Positions 17,323 to 25,857 of a stretch of DNA of 64,000 nucleotides are shown piece by piece. Numbering within the stretch: the first letter of the stretch is position 1; each line of letters starts with the position of its first letter. The notes beneath the pieces are model-generated. The model did no database searches. It was given only the letters and a program-made list of their open reading frames with translations, and was not told the DNA's origin. The position numbers and the translations under genes were made by a program. The DNA comes from Rodentibacter genomosp. 2. GTDB taxonomy: Bacteria > Pseudomonadota > Gammaproteobacteria > Enterobacterales > Pasteurellaceae. Location of the stretch: assembly GCA_001999425.1 (NCBI GenBank), contig MLHP01000024.1:1-64000 (forward strand). Reading direction: 5' to 3'.

Positions 17323-18558
17323 ATGTTGATTAACCTTCAGCGTGTACAACACTTAATAGAAAAATTAGCATCAATTTCATCTTCTTCCGATGAACTAACT
17401 CGTTTGGCATTTACCCCCGAAGATGAAGAAGCACACGATGTGATCATTGAATTATGTCGTCAATACAATTTATCAATCAGACGGGATACCATTGGTAATC
17501 TTTACATTCGTAAAGCAGGGAAAGAAGATCATTTGCCTGCTGTTGCATTTGGATCCCACATTGATACGGTGGTAAATGCAGGAAAATTTGATGGCCCTTT
17601 AGGTGTTATTGGTGGGTTAGAGATACTCATACAATTATGTGAGCAAAATATTCAAACTCGCTATCCGCTAGAATTAATTATTTTCACCTGTGAAGAATCT
17701 AGCCGTTTTAACTTTGCTACATTGGGAAGTAAAGTCATGTGCGGTATGACAAATCAAAAAAAATTAAGCCAACTATGTGATAAGCAAGGTAATACCTTAG
17801 CAGAAGCAATGGCTAAAATTGGGATGGATTTTAATTTAATTCATCAAGCTAAACGTGATGGAAAAGATTTCAAATGTTTCTTTGAACTTCATATTGAACA
17901 AGGCCCTCGTTTAGAAAATGAAAATAAAACGATTGGCGTTGTTACAGGAATTGCCGCACCAATTCGTGGAATTGTGAGAATTAATGGGCAGGCAGATCAT
18001 TCCGGAGCAACAGCAATGCATTATCGGCACGATGCATTATTGGGCGGCGCAGAACTTTCCCTTGCCATAGAACAGGCGGCAGTTAATGCTAAGCATTCCA
18101 CTGTGGCTACAGTCGGAAACCTTACCGCTAAACCGGGCGTGATGAATGTCGTACCGGGATACTGTGAACTACTCGTTGATATTCGGGGTATAAATACAGA
18201 GGCTCGTGATTCTGTTCTAGCGGTATTACAAAGTGAAATTAAAAATGTTGCAAAAAAACGCGGATTATCTATTAAATTCCAACTGATCTCAAAAGATAAC
18301 CCTGTTGTCCTTCCACAAGAAATGATTGAACGCATTGAAAATGCGGCTAAATCTCTTGGTTATTCATATGAAATTATGCCTAGCGGAGCAGGACATGATG
18401 CAATGCATATGGCAGCTCTTTGTCCGACAGGTATGATTTTTGTACCATCACATTTAGGCATTAGTCATAACCCACTGGAATTTACTGACTGGAAAGATAT
18501 TGAAGCCGGGATCAAAGTTCTACAAAAAGTGGTATTAGACCAAGCTGAAATTTGCTAA
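17323..18558 (+). CDS. M20-family N-carbamoyl-amino-acid / allantoate amidohydrolase, copy 1
   Basis: 411 residues of the hydantoinase/carbamoylase branch of peptidase M20. Metal and catalytic motifs: AFGSHIDTVVNAGKFDGPLG (residues about 75-94), TCEESSRFNFATLGSK, HIEQGPRLENENKTIGVVTG, ADHSGATAM and PSGAGHDAMHMA. Such enzymes split the N-carbamoyl group from L-amino acids or allantoate. The start ATG follows GGAGAAAGCT. It is about 94% identical (by eye, ~26 changes) to 23096-24337, and the two copies flank speF-potE in the same orientation. A role in feeding ornithine or another amino acid to the neighbouring decarboxylase is possible but unproven. It is followed by a 306-bp gap that holds the speF control region, so it is probably not in the speF transcript's coding part. 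Confidence 0.85.
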   Translation: MLINLQRVQHLIEKLASISSSSDELTRLAFTPEDEEAHDVIIELCRQYNLSIRRDTIGNLYIRKAGKEDHLPAVAFGSHIDTVVNAGKFDGPLGVIGGLEILIQLCEQNIQTRYPLELIIFTCEESSRFNFATLGSKVMCGMTNQKKLSQLCDKQGNTLAEAMAKIGMDFNLIHQAKRDGKDFKCFFELHIEQGPRLENENKTIGVVTGIAAPIRGIVRINGQADHSGATAMHYRHDALLGGAELSLAIEQAAVNAKHSTVATVGNLTAKPGVMNVVPGYCELLVDIRGINTEARDSVLAVLQSEIKNVAKKRGLSIKFQLISKDNPVVLPQEMIERIENAAKSLGYSYEIMPSGAGHDAMHMAALCPTGMIFVPSHLGISHNPLEFTDWKDIEAGIKVLQKVVLDQAEIC

Positions 18559-18754
18559 AAATAAGATTTTAATTTTATTAAACATATTTTCTCTTACTAA
18601 ACCAAATCTTTTTATTTTTCTTAAATAATTTAAAAAGGAATATCTACTCATAACTATTTTAAATTAATTTTGAATATAACTTTGACAAAAATATAAAAAT
18701 AAACACAACCAATGTTACATAAATGTTATCAAAAATAAAAAAGTAAAATTTATT

Positions 18755-18769
18755 TTGATAAGGATCACA
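18755..18769 (+). promoter_or_regulatory. FNR/CRP-type site upstream of speFL
   Basis: TTGATAAGGATCACA matches the FNR box TTGATnnnnATCAA with one mismatch and, one base wider (18754-18769), the CRP pattern TGTGAnnnnnnTCACA with one mismatch. It is 96 bp before the speFL start, in the 306-bp gap after the first amidohydrolase gene. The rest of that gap (18559-18864) is very A+T-rich and shows no other gene. Which protein binds is not decided by sequence. Confidence 0.5.
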
Positions 18770-18864
18770 TTTTTAAATATTAATTATTGCTTCCACTTTT
18801 TGGAAGGAGCAAAATGACAATTAAGGTAGATATGTTGAATTGTATAGATATTAAGGAGGACTCT

Positions 18865-19035
18865 ATGCAAGTATATACAAGAGCTTTACGCCTTTTAAGC
18901 CTCAATCCAATAAAAGGACGATCCTTAATGGCACATATTCGCAGAACGAGACATATTATGATGCCGTCACATCGTTCTTGTTTTTCCTATTCTGTTTTTG
19001 CATCTCAAAATAAACCATCCCATTTAGCTCTCTAA
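18865..19035 (+). CDS. speFL: SpeFL ornithine-sensing leader (arrest) peptide
   Basis: 56 codons from an ATG with a strong AAGGAGG ribosome-binding site at 18853-18859. The central MAHIRRTRHIMMPSHRSCF aligns with MPHIRRTTHIMKFAHRNSF of Escherichia coli SpeFL; the HIRRTxHIM part captures L-ornithine in the ribosome tunnel and stalls translation, which exposes or hides a Rho site and switches on speF. Here the peptide is longer at both ends: 21 residues precede MAHIRR and about 16 follow SCF. An internal ATG at 18928 with AAAGGA upstream would give a 35-residue form close to the E. coli length, so either start may be used. It ends in tandem stops TAA-TAG that sit inside a hairpin (19029-19057). 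Confidence 0.9.
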   Translation: MQVYTRALRLLSLNPIKGRSLMAHIRRTRHIMMPSHRSCFSYSVFASQNKPSHLAL

Positions 19036-19057
19036 TAGTGTATTCACTATTTAGAGA
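19029..19057 (+). promoter_or_regulatory. Hairpin over the speFL stop codons (attenuation element)
   Basis: CTCTCTAATAGTG and CACTATTTAGAGAG form a near-perfect 13-bp stem around TATT, followed by GTTTTAGCTTTT. The 5' arm contains the speFL stop codons, so a ribosome stalled at the end of speFL would prevent the stem. This fits control of speF by leader translation; whether the stem terminates transcription alone or works with Rho is not clear. Between here and the speF start (19058-19275) no gene is visible. Confidence 0.6.
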
Positions 19058-19275
19058 GGTTTTAGCTTTTAAAAATAAAAATAAGCATAACTAAATAAAG
19101 TCGTTGCCTATTGTTTAATAGCTTGTATATCCCATTTTAAACAAATAAGAATAAATCGCTAGTATCTATTAATTAGTGAACGCTTTCTTATTATTTAAAA
19201 AATAAAGAATACATTTGCATTATTTTTATAATGCAGGGGTTCTTTTATCTCAAAATATAAAATAAGGAGTTTATT

Positions 19276-21438
19276 ATGCCTAAATTAAAAATCGCATATA
19301 GCCCGGCAGTTACCCAATATTTCTTCACCGAAAGAGATATGGTGGAAATCAAACAAACTGATTTTACTGATGTTGCGGCTATTGTATTAAGTTCTTCCGA
19401 CATAGATCAATTTATTGATTCCATCAAAGAAACTGAATTTAATATTCCTGTTTTTGTTGTACAAACCGCCGAACAACCGCTTTCACATGAATTTTATGAT
19501 TCTGTTTACCATATCCAAGATTTCAACGGTTATGATATCCAACTTTACAGTCGTCAAATTGAAACGGCCGCTAAGCTTTATGAAGAAAAAATGCTTCCGC
19601 CATTCTTCAAAATGCTCAGCGAATATGTAGAAATGGGAAATATTGCCTTTGATTGTCCGGGACACCAAGGCGGTCAATATTATCGCAAACATCCGGCAGG
19701 ACGTTTCCTTTATGATTTCTACGGAGAAAACATTTTCCGTTCGGACATTTGTAATGCCGATGTCAAACTAGGCGATTTGCTTATCCATGAAGGCGCTGCC
19801 TGTGATGCACAAAAACATGCCGCACAAGTATTTAATGCCGATAAAACCTATTTCGTATTAAACGGTACCTCCTCTGCAAATAAAGTGGCATTAAACGCCA
19901 TTCTAGCACCGGGTGATCTTGTTTTATTTGATCGAAACAACCATAAATCCAACCATCACGGCGCATTGGTTCAAGCGGGAGCAACCCCGATTTATCTTGA
20001 AACTGCCCGTAATCCGTTCGGATTTATCGGCGGTATTGACAGCCACTGCTTTGAAGAAAGTTATTTAAGAGATTTAATCAAAGAAGTCGCACCTGAAAGT
20101 ACGGAGAAACAACGTCCGTTCCGTTTAGCCGTGATTCAATTAGGTACTTACGATGGGACTATCTATAACGCACGTCAAGTCGTAGATAAAATTGGCCATC
20201 TTTGTGACTATATTTTATTTGATTCCGCTTGGGTCGGTTACGAACAATTCATTCCAATGATGAAAGATTGCTCGCCTCTCTTGTTAGAACTTAATGAAAA
20301 CGATCCCGGCATTATCGTGACGCAATCCGTTCATAAACAACAAGCAGGTTTCTCACAAGCCTCCCAAATTCACAAAAAAGACAAACATATTAAAGGTCAA
20401 AGTCGTTATGTTAATCACAAACGTTTTAATAATGCCTTTATGTTGCACGCTTCCACCAGCCCGTTCTACCCATTATTCGCAACATTGGATGTGAATGCCA
20501 AAATTCAAGGTAGCGCAGCCGGTCGCCGTTTATGGCATGATTGTGTAAAAGTAGGGATTGAGGCACGTAAATTAGTCTTAAATAATTGCGAACTGATTCG
20601 CCCATTTATTCCTACGACGATAAAAGGCAAAAAATGGCAGGATTACGATACTGAAGAAATCGCAACAAACCTTGAATTCTTCAAATTCCATCCAACCGAC
20701 ACCTGGCATAAATTTGAAGGTTATGAAGATGAACAATACTTCGTTGATCCTTGCAAATTCTTGCTCACCACACCGGGTATTAGCTTAGAAAACGGTGAAT
20801 ACGAATCTTTCGGTATTCCGGCTACTATCTTAGCAAACTACTTACGTGAAAACGGTATCATTCCTGAAAAATGCGATTTGAACTCCATCCTATTTTTGTT
20901 AACGCCTGCTGAAACCTTAACAAAAATGCAAACCTTAGTCGCCCAAATCGCATTGTTTGAAAAACATATCAAACAAGATTCGTTATTACAAGACGTATTA
21001 CCAACCGTTTACAAAAATAATGAGGAACGATACAGAGGTTATACCATTCGTCAATTATGCCAAGAGATGCATGATCTCTATGTCAGTCGCAATGTAAAAC
21101 AATTACAGAAAGACTTATTCCGTAAAGCGACCTTACCTGAATATGCGATGAATCCTCACGATGCCAACATTGAATTAATTCGCAACAATGTGGAACTCGT
21201 TTCACTCACCAACATTGTAGGCAAAATTGCGGCAGAAGGTGCGCTTCCTTATCCTCCAGGTGTCTTATGCGTAGTACCGGGAGAAAGATGGAGCACAACC
21301 GCTCAACAATATTTCTTAGCGCTAGAAGAAGGCATTAATACCTTACCCGGCTTTGCACCGGAAATCCAAGGGGTCTATCTACAAAAAGATCCCGACGGAC
21401 GGACTCGTGCCTATGGTTACGTATTAAACGAACATTAA
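19276..21438 (+). CDS. speF: Inducible ornithine decarboxylase
   Basis: 720 residues, the full length of the fold-type I (aspartate aminotransferase fold) bacterial ornithine decarboxylases. It has the wing domain at the N-terminus, then DCPGHQGGQYYRKHPAGRFL, the PLP pocket with FVLNGTSSANKVALNAIL, FDRNNHKSNHHGALVQAGA, LFDSAWVGYEQF, and the PLP lysine in TQSVHKQQAGFSQASQIH (Lys at about 355). The enzyme makes putrescine and CO2 from ornithine in the cytoplasm, consuming a proton; with PotE it exports acid as putrescine. Expression is expected to need ornithine through SpeFL and probably acid or anaerobic conditions. AAGGAG precedes the ATG. An inverted uptake-signal pair (21447-21486) separates it from potE. 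Confidence 0.97.
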   Translation: MPKLKIAYSPAVTQYFFTERDMVEIKQTDFTDVAAIVLSSSDIDQFIDSIKETEFNIPVFVVQTAEQPLSHEFYDSVYHIQDFNGYDIQLYSRQIETAAKLYEEKMLPPFFKMLSEYVEMGNIAFDCPGHQGGQYYRKHPAGRFLYDFYGENIFRSDICNADVKLGDLLIHEGAACDAQKHAAQVFNADKTYFVLNGTSSANKVALNAILAPGDLVLFDRNNHKSNHHGALVQAGATPIYLETARNPFGFIGGIDSHCFEESYLRDLIKEVAPESTEKQRPFRLAVIQLGTYDGTIYNARQVVDKIGHLCDYILFDSAWVGYEQFIPMMKDCSPLLLELNENDPGIIVTQSVHKQQAGFSQASQIHKKDKHIKGQSRYVNHKRFNNAFMLHASTSPFYPLFATLDVNAKIQGSAAGRRLWHDCVKVGIEARKLVLNNCELIRPFIPTTIKGKKWQDYDTEEIATNLEFFKFHPTDTWHKFEGYEDEQYFVDPCKFLLTTPGISLENGEYESFGIPATILANYLRENGIIPEKCDLNSILFLLTPAETLTKMQTLVAQIALFEKHIKQDSLLQDVLPTVYKNNEERYRGYTIRQLCQEMHDLYVSRNVKQLQKDLFRKATLPEYAMNPHDANIELIRNNVELVSLTNIVGKIAAEGALPYPPGVLCVVPGERWSTTAQQYFLALEEGINTLPGFAPEIQGVYLQKDPDGRTRAYGYVLNEH

Positions 21439-21446
21439 TCGCTAAA

Positions 21447-21486
21447 AAAGTGCGGTCATTTTTCAATAAGAATATTGACCGCACTT
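21447..21486 (+). terminator. Inverted uptake-signal pair between speF and potE
   Basis: AAAGTGCGGTCA (from 21447) pairs with TGACCGCACTT (21476-21486) around a 17-nt loop. It lacks a strong T-run after the stem, so it is more likely to lower potE expression or protect speF mRNA than to end the operon. Confidence 0.5.
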
Positions 21487-21498
21487 GAGGAATAAATT

Positions 21499-22818
21499 AT
21501 GAGTACAAAAAGTAATAAAATCGGTGTGGTACAACTGACAATCCTCACCATGGTAAACATGATGGGCTCAGGCATAATCATGCTACCGACAAAACTGGCA
21601 GAAATCGGCACTATTTCTATCGTATCTTGGTTAGTTACCGCTGTCGGTTCCACCGCTCTCGCTTATGCATTCGCACAATGCGGGATGTTCAGTAAAAAAT
21701 CCGGCGGTATGGGCGGCTATGCCGAATATTCTTTCGGTAAAGCGGGGAATTTCATGGCAAATTACACCTATGGTGTCTCTTTAGTTATCGCCAACACGGC
21801 AATTGCAATTTCTGCGGTAGGTTACGGCTCTGAACTATTAGGGACAACACTTTCACCATTATCCATTGCATTATGGACAATTTTTACCTTGTGGCTTGCC
21901 ACTGTCCTTAACTTTGGTGGCGCAAGAATCACAGGAAATATTAGTTCATTCACGATTTGGGGAGTAATCATTCCGGTTGTTGGTATTTGTATCGTCGGTT
22001 GGTACTGGTTCGATGGTTCACTATATATAAACTCTTGGAACCCTCACAATGTCCCAACCTTTGAAGCTATTGGTGTCTCCATTTCTATGACCTTATGGGC
22101 ATTCTTAGGTTTAGAATCAGCTTGTGCGAATTCCGATGCCGTTGAAAACCCGGAAAAAAATGTACCTATTGCCGTATTAGGCGGAACAATTGGTGCAGCG
22201 GTAATCTATATTGTCTCTACCAACGTGATTGCCGGTATTGTACCAAATATGGATTTAGCACAATCTACTGCACCATTCGGATTAGCATTTGCCCATATGT
22301 TTAATGAAACCGTCGGTAAAGTCATTATGGGCTTAATGGTTATGTCTTGTTTCGGTTCTTTATTAGGCTGGCAATTCACCATTGCACAAGTATTTAAATC
22401 TTCCGCAGAAGAAGGATACTTTCCGGCATTTTTCAAAAAAGTCACAAGCAAAGATGCGCCAATTATCGGTATGATAACCATTACAGCAATTCAAACCCTA
22501 TTATCTTTATTAACCATCAGTCCATCATTAAATAAACAATTTAATGTATTGGTTGATTTAGCCGTGGTAACCAATGTCATTCCATACTTGCTTTCCATGG
22601 CAGCATTAGCTGTTCTGTTAAAAGCGGAAAATGTTCCGACACGAAAATATAAAACAACCGTGTTTGTGGCATTCATCGGCTCGTTGTACAGCATATATGC
22701 CCTTTACGCAGCTGGTGAACAAGCCATGTTATATGGTTCAATCGCTACCTTTATCGGTTGGACATTATACGGCTTTGTCTCTTATAAATTTGATCTTCGT
22801 CGGTCAGTTAAAGAATAA
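21499..22818 (+). CDS. potE: Putrescine:ornithine antiporter
   Basis: 439 residues with 12 membrane segments of the APC family. The first segment has LTMVNMMGSGIIMLPTKLAE, the glycine-rich substrate loop; helix 6 has SMTLWAFLGLESACANSDAV, typical of PotE/CadB. It exchanges cytoplasmic putrescine for external ornithine across the inner membrane, completing an acid-consuming cycle with SpeF. Its position 60 bp after speF is standard. GAGGAATAAATT precedes the ATG. A strong terminator follows at 22837-22860, so the second amidohydrolase copy downstream is transcribed separately. Confidence 0.96.
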   Translation: MSTKSNKIGVVQLTILTMVNMMGSGIIMLPTKLAEIGTISIVSWLVTAVGSTALAYAFAQCGMFSKKSGGMGGYAEYSFGKAGNFMANYTYGVSLVIANTAIAISAVGYGSELLGTTLSPLSIALWTIFTLWLATVLNFGGARITGNISSFTIWGVIIPVVGICIVGWYWFDGSLYINSWNPHNVPTFEAIGVSISMTLWAFLGLESACANSDAVENPEKNVPIAVLGGTIGAAVIYIVSTNVIAGIVPNMDLAQSTAPFGLAFAHMFNETVGKVIMGLMVMSCFGSLLGWQFTIAQVFKSSAEEGYFPAFFKKVTSKDAPIIGMITITAIQTLLSLLTISPSLNKQFNVLVDLAVVTNVIPYLLSMAALAVLLKAENVPTRKYKTTVFVAFIGSLYSIYALYAAGEQAMLYGSIATFIGWTLYGFVSYKFDLRRSVKE

Positions 22819-22836
22819 AATTTTCTTACTCCATTT

Positions 22837-22860
22837 GCCCACGTTAGCGTGGGCTTTTTT
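22837..22860 (+). terminator. Rho-independent terminator after potE
   Basis: GCCCACG, loop TTAG, CGTGGGC, then TTTTTT. Confidence 0.9.
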
Positions 22861-23095
22861 ACATTCCATTTAATATCAGCCACACTTTATCTTGTTCTCA
22901 GGACTTGAGGTAATTTATTATCTATTTGTAGGTTTCTTATTGTAGTAGAGAATATAATCACCTAAAGTTTGCTTTGGCTCATAACATTTGGTACAAGTAA
23001 ACCTATAACTCATAGAGAGTAAAATGAAAATATCCTTTCAAATCAACATTACCATTACTTGAACGTCAAAAAATAAACAATACAAGGAGAAAACT

Positions 23096-24337
23096 ATGTC
23101 GATTAACCTTCAGCGAGTACAACATTTAATAGAAAAATTAGCGTCAATCTCATCTTCTTCTGATGAGCTAACCCGTTTGGCATTTACCCCGGAAGATGAA
23201 AAAGCGCACGATGTGATCATTGAATTATGCCGCCAATACAATTTATCAATCAGACGGGATACCATTGGCAATCTTTTCATTCGTAAAGCTGGGAAAGAAG
23301 ATCACTTGCCTGTTGTTGCATTTGGCTCTCACATAGATACGGTGGTAAATGCAGGAAAATTTGATGGACCTTTAGGCGTTATTGGGGGATTAGAAATACT
23401 TCTGCAATTATGCGAGCAAAATATTCAGACTCGCTATCCGTTGGAATTAATTATTTTCACTTGTGAAGAATCTAGCCGCTTCAACTTTGCTACCTTAGGA
23501 AGTAAAGTCATGTGTGGTATGACAAATCAAGAAAAATTAAGTCAACTACGTGATAAACAAAGCAATACCTTAGCTGAAGCAATGGCTAAAATTGGGATGG
23601 ATTTTAATTTAATTCATCAAGCTAGATGCGATGGAAAAGATTTTAAATGTTTCTTTGAACTTCATATTGAGCAAGGTCCACGTTTAGAAAATGAAAACAA
23701 AACGATTGGTGTTGTCACAGGTATTGCTGCGCCAATTCGTGGAATAGTAAGAATTAATGGGCAAGCCGATCATTCCGGTGCAACAGCGATGCATTATCGT
23801 CACGATGCCTTATTGGGCGGCGCAGAACTTTCCCTTGCCATTGAACAAGCGGCAATTAAAGCCAAACATTCGACGGTTGCCACAGTAGGAAATCTTACCG
23901 CTAAACCGGGTGTGATGAATGTGGTACCGGGCTACTGTGAATTACTCATTGACATTCGAGGTACAAATACGGAAGCTCGTGATTCTGTTTTAGCCGTATT
24001 GCAAAGTGAAATCGGAAAAGTAGCCCAAAAACGTGGATTATCTATTGAATTCCAACTTATCTCAAAAGATAACCCTGTTGTCCTTCCACAAGAAATGATT
24101 GAACAAATTGAAAATGCAGCAAAATCATTTGGTTATCCGTATGAAATTATGCCTAGTGGAGCAGGACATGACGCAATGCATATGGCGACCCTTTGCCCAA
24201 CTGGTATGATTTTTGTACCATCGCATTTAGGCATTAGTCACAACCCACTAGAATTTACAGAATGGAAAGATATTGAAGCTGGAATTAAAGTTTTACAAAA
24301 AGTCGTATTAGAGCAGGCAGAAGTGTGCCAATATTAG
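23096..24337 (+). CDS. M20-family N-carbamoyl-amino-acid / allantoate amidohydrolase, copy 2
   Basis: 413 residues, a close paralogue of 17323-18558 with the same motifs (GSHIDTVVNAGKFDGPLG, TCEESSRFNF, HIEQGPRLENENKTIGVVTG, PSGAGHDAMHMA). Changes are scattered (for example NLYI to NLFI, QLCDKQGN to QLRDKQSN, CQY extension) and include no metal ligand, so both copies should be active. Nucleotide similarity starts at the ribosome-binding site and ends at the stop, while the flanks differ, which suggests duplication or gene conversion of the coding region. The preceding gap 22862-23095 shows no gene beyond a possible 12-codon frame at 23023. It has its own GGAGAAAACT site and presumably its own promoter. 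Confidence 0.85.
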   Translation: MSINLQRVQHLIEKLASISSSSDELTRLAFTPEDEKAHDVIIELCRQYNLSIRRDTIGNLFIRKAGKEDHLPVVAFGSHIDTVVNAGKFDGPLGVIGGLEILLQLCEQNIQTRYPLELIIFTCEESSRFNFATLGSKVMCGMTNQEKLSQLRDKQSNTLAEAMAKIGMDFNLIHQARCDGKDFKCFFELHIEQGPRLENENKTIGVVTGIAAPIRGIVRINGQADHSGATAMHYRHDALLGGAELSLAIEQAAIKAKHSTVATVGNLTAKPGVMNVVPGYCELLIDIRGTNTEARDSVLAVLQSEIGKVAQKRGLSIEFQLISKDNPVVLPQEMIEQIENAAKSFGYPYEIMPSGAGHDAMHMATLCPTGMIFVPSHLGISHNPLEFTEWKDIEAGIKVLQKVVLEQAEVCQY

Positions 24338-24366
24338 GGTCAATCCTCGTTTTTCATAATAAAAAA

Positions 24367-24402
24367 TACCTGTTCCTGATTTTATTATTTCAGAAACAGG
24401 TA
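24367..24402 (-). terminator. Terminator of the ArtI-like gene
   Basis: ACCTGTTCCTGA and TTTCAGAAACAGGT form a stem with one bulge; on the minus strand it is followed by ATTTTTTATT. It lies between the convergent amidohydrolase and binding-protein genes. Confidence 0.7.
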
Positions 24403-24477
24403 GTTACACAAATTATATAGAATTCCATCATACTTTAGTCTATCAAAGTGCGGTCAATTTTTTATCAGTTTTATTGA

Positions 24478-25200
24478 TTATTTTGTCATCCACTTATCAT
24501 AAATTTTTTGATATTCGCCATTTTCCTTAATGGTTTTCAAACCTTGGTTCAAACGTTCTTGTAAGGCTTTATTGGATTTGTGTAAAGCAATCCCAACACC
24601 ACGACCAAAATATTTTTCATTTGTCACTTTTTCTCCGACAAATTCAATATTTGGCTCTTTCTTCATTATATCTGCCAACAATGCCGTATCACTCAACACA
24701 ATATCAATCCGCCCATTTTGCAAATCTAAAATCGCATCTTGTAAATTCACATAAGATTTCGGTGAATATTGAGGGGTTTCAGCAACGGTATATTGTTGGA
24801 AAGTCGAACCATTTTGCACGCCAATATTTTTCGCCGTCGCCAAATTTCCTTTGCCTTTCAATGCAATATAGCTTGCGGAACTATCATAATAAGGCTCACT
24901 GAATAAAACCTGTTTTTCTCGGGCAGGCGTAATATCAATCGCTGACATCGCTGCATCAAAGCGTTTTGCTTTCAAACTAGGAATTAATGCCTCGAACGGC
25001 AAGGTTTTAAAATGACAAGTAGCTTGAATTTCTTTACAAATTGCCTGTGCAACATCAATATCAAATCCCACCAGTTCACCTTTTTCTGTTGTCATTTCAA
25101 AAGGTGGATAACTGGGCTCTGTGCCGAAGGTTAATTCCTCTGCATTGGTAATAACACTCACTGCACAGATAAAAATACCAAGTAAAAGTTGCTTCTTCAT
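24478..25200 (-). CDS. ArtI/ArtJ-like basic amino-acid periplasmic binding protein
   Basis: 240 residues from the ATG at 25198-25200, giving a good signal peptide ([20 protein letters not shown]). It has the family-3 solute-binding fold: [40 protein letters not shown], the ligand Arg in [19 protein letters not shown], and a hinge with [11 protein letters not shown]. Proteins of this type deliver arginine, lysine or ornithine to an ArtQMP-type ABC transporter, but no permease or ATPase gene is next to it. Being beside speF-potE, it could supply arginine or ornithine; this is context only. GGGGATGACA precedes the start. The gap to rbsD on the other strand contains the ribose control sites. Confidence 0.85.
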   Translation of the reverse strand: MKKQLLLGIFICAVSVITNAEELTFGTEPSYPPFEMTTEKGELVGFDIDVAQAICKEIQATCHFKTLPFEALIPSLKAKRFDAAMSAIDITPAREKQVLFSEPYYDSSASYIALKGKGNLATAKNIGVQNGSTFQQYTVAETPQYSPKSYVNLQDAILDLQNGRIDIVLSDTALLADIMKKEPNIEFVGEKVTNEKYFGRGVGIALHKSNKALQERLNQGLKTIKENGEYQKIYDKWMTK

Positions 25201-25320
25201 TGTCATCCCCCTATGTTTGCTTGATTTAATCTGAATACACATTAATTTATATTGCATATTTATTCAACAAATATTCATAACAACTTATTTTAAGTTGGTG
25301 TGATTATGGCATAAAAATTC

Positions 25321-25336
25321 TGTGATCGCTGTCTCA
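25321..25336 (+). promoter_or_regulatory. CRP-like site upstream of rbs operon
   Basis: TGTGATCGCTGTCTCA matches TGTGAnnnnnnTCACA except one base. It lies 52 bp before the ribose operator, a usual distance for a cAMP-CRP activated sugar operon. Confidence 0.55.
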
Positions 25337-25387
25337 AATTTAAAATTTGCTCATTGTTTTTTTACTCACATCTTCTATTATCCAATC

Positions 25388-25403
25388 ATCGAAACGTTTC
25401 GAT
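25388..25403 (+). promoter_or_regulatory. RbsR operator, perfect palindrome
   Basis: ATCGAAACGTTTCGAT is a perfect 16-bp palindrome with the central CG typical of LacI-family operators. It stands 21 bp before the rbsD start, so bound RbsR (30374-31390) would block transcription until ribose is present. Confidence 0.85.
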
Positions 25404-25424
25404 AAACCTAAAAAGGATTTTTCA

Positions 25425-25844
25425 ATGAAAAAAACAATGTTATTAAATGCACAACTTTCTCATTGCATTGCGACTTTAGGTCATACCGACAGCATAACTA
25501 TTTGTGATGCAGGACTCCCGATTCCATCAAATATGGAACGTATAGATTTAGCTCTTACCACCGGTGTGCCAAGTTTTTTACAAACCTTAGATGTTGTCAT
25601 AAATGAAATGTTTGTGGAGCGTGCTTTGCTCGCCGAAGAAATCAAACAAAAAAATCCTGAAATATTGACCGCACTTTTAGCGAAACTCCAACAACTTGAA
25701 ACCGCTCAAGGCAATCAAATTCAGGTGGAATTTACGCCGCACGAAATTTTCAAAAAACATACCCAGCAAAGCAAAGCCATTGTACGCAGTGGCGAATGTT
25801 CGCCTTATGCCAATGTGATTTTATATTCCGGCGTGCCGTTTTAA
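25425..25844 (+). CDS. rbsD: D-ribose pyranase
   Basis: 139 residues from the ATG at 25425 (AAGGATTTTTCA before it); the upstream extension of the frame crosses the operator and is not coding. It matches Rbs[21 protein letters not shown] with the active His20, [20 protein letters not shown], and C-terminal [17 protein letters not shown]. The enzyme interconverts pyran and furan forms of ribose, helping uptake and phosphorylation by RbsK. First gene of rbsDACBKR, in the standard order; rbsA follows after 13 bp. Confidence 0.95.
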   Translation: MKKTMLLNAQLSHCIATLGHTDSITICDAGLPIPSNMERIDLALTTGVPSFLQTLDVVINEMFVERALLAEEIKQKNPEILTALLAKLQQLETAQGNQIQVEFTPHEIFKKHTQQSKAIVRSGECSPYANVILYSGVPF

Positions 25845-25857
25845 CGAAGGTAAAATA

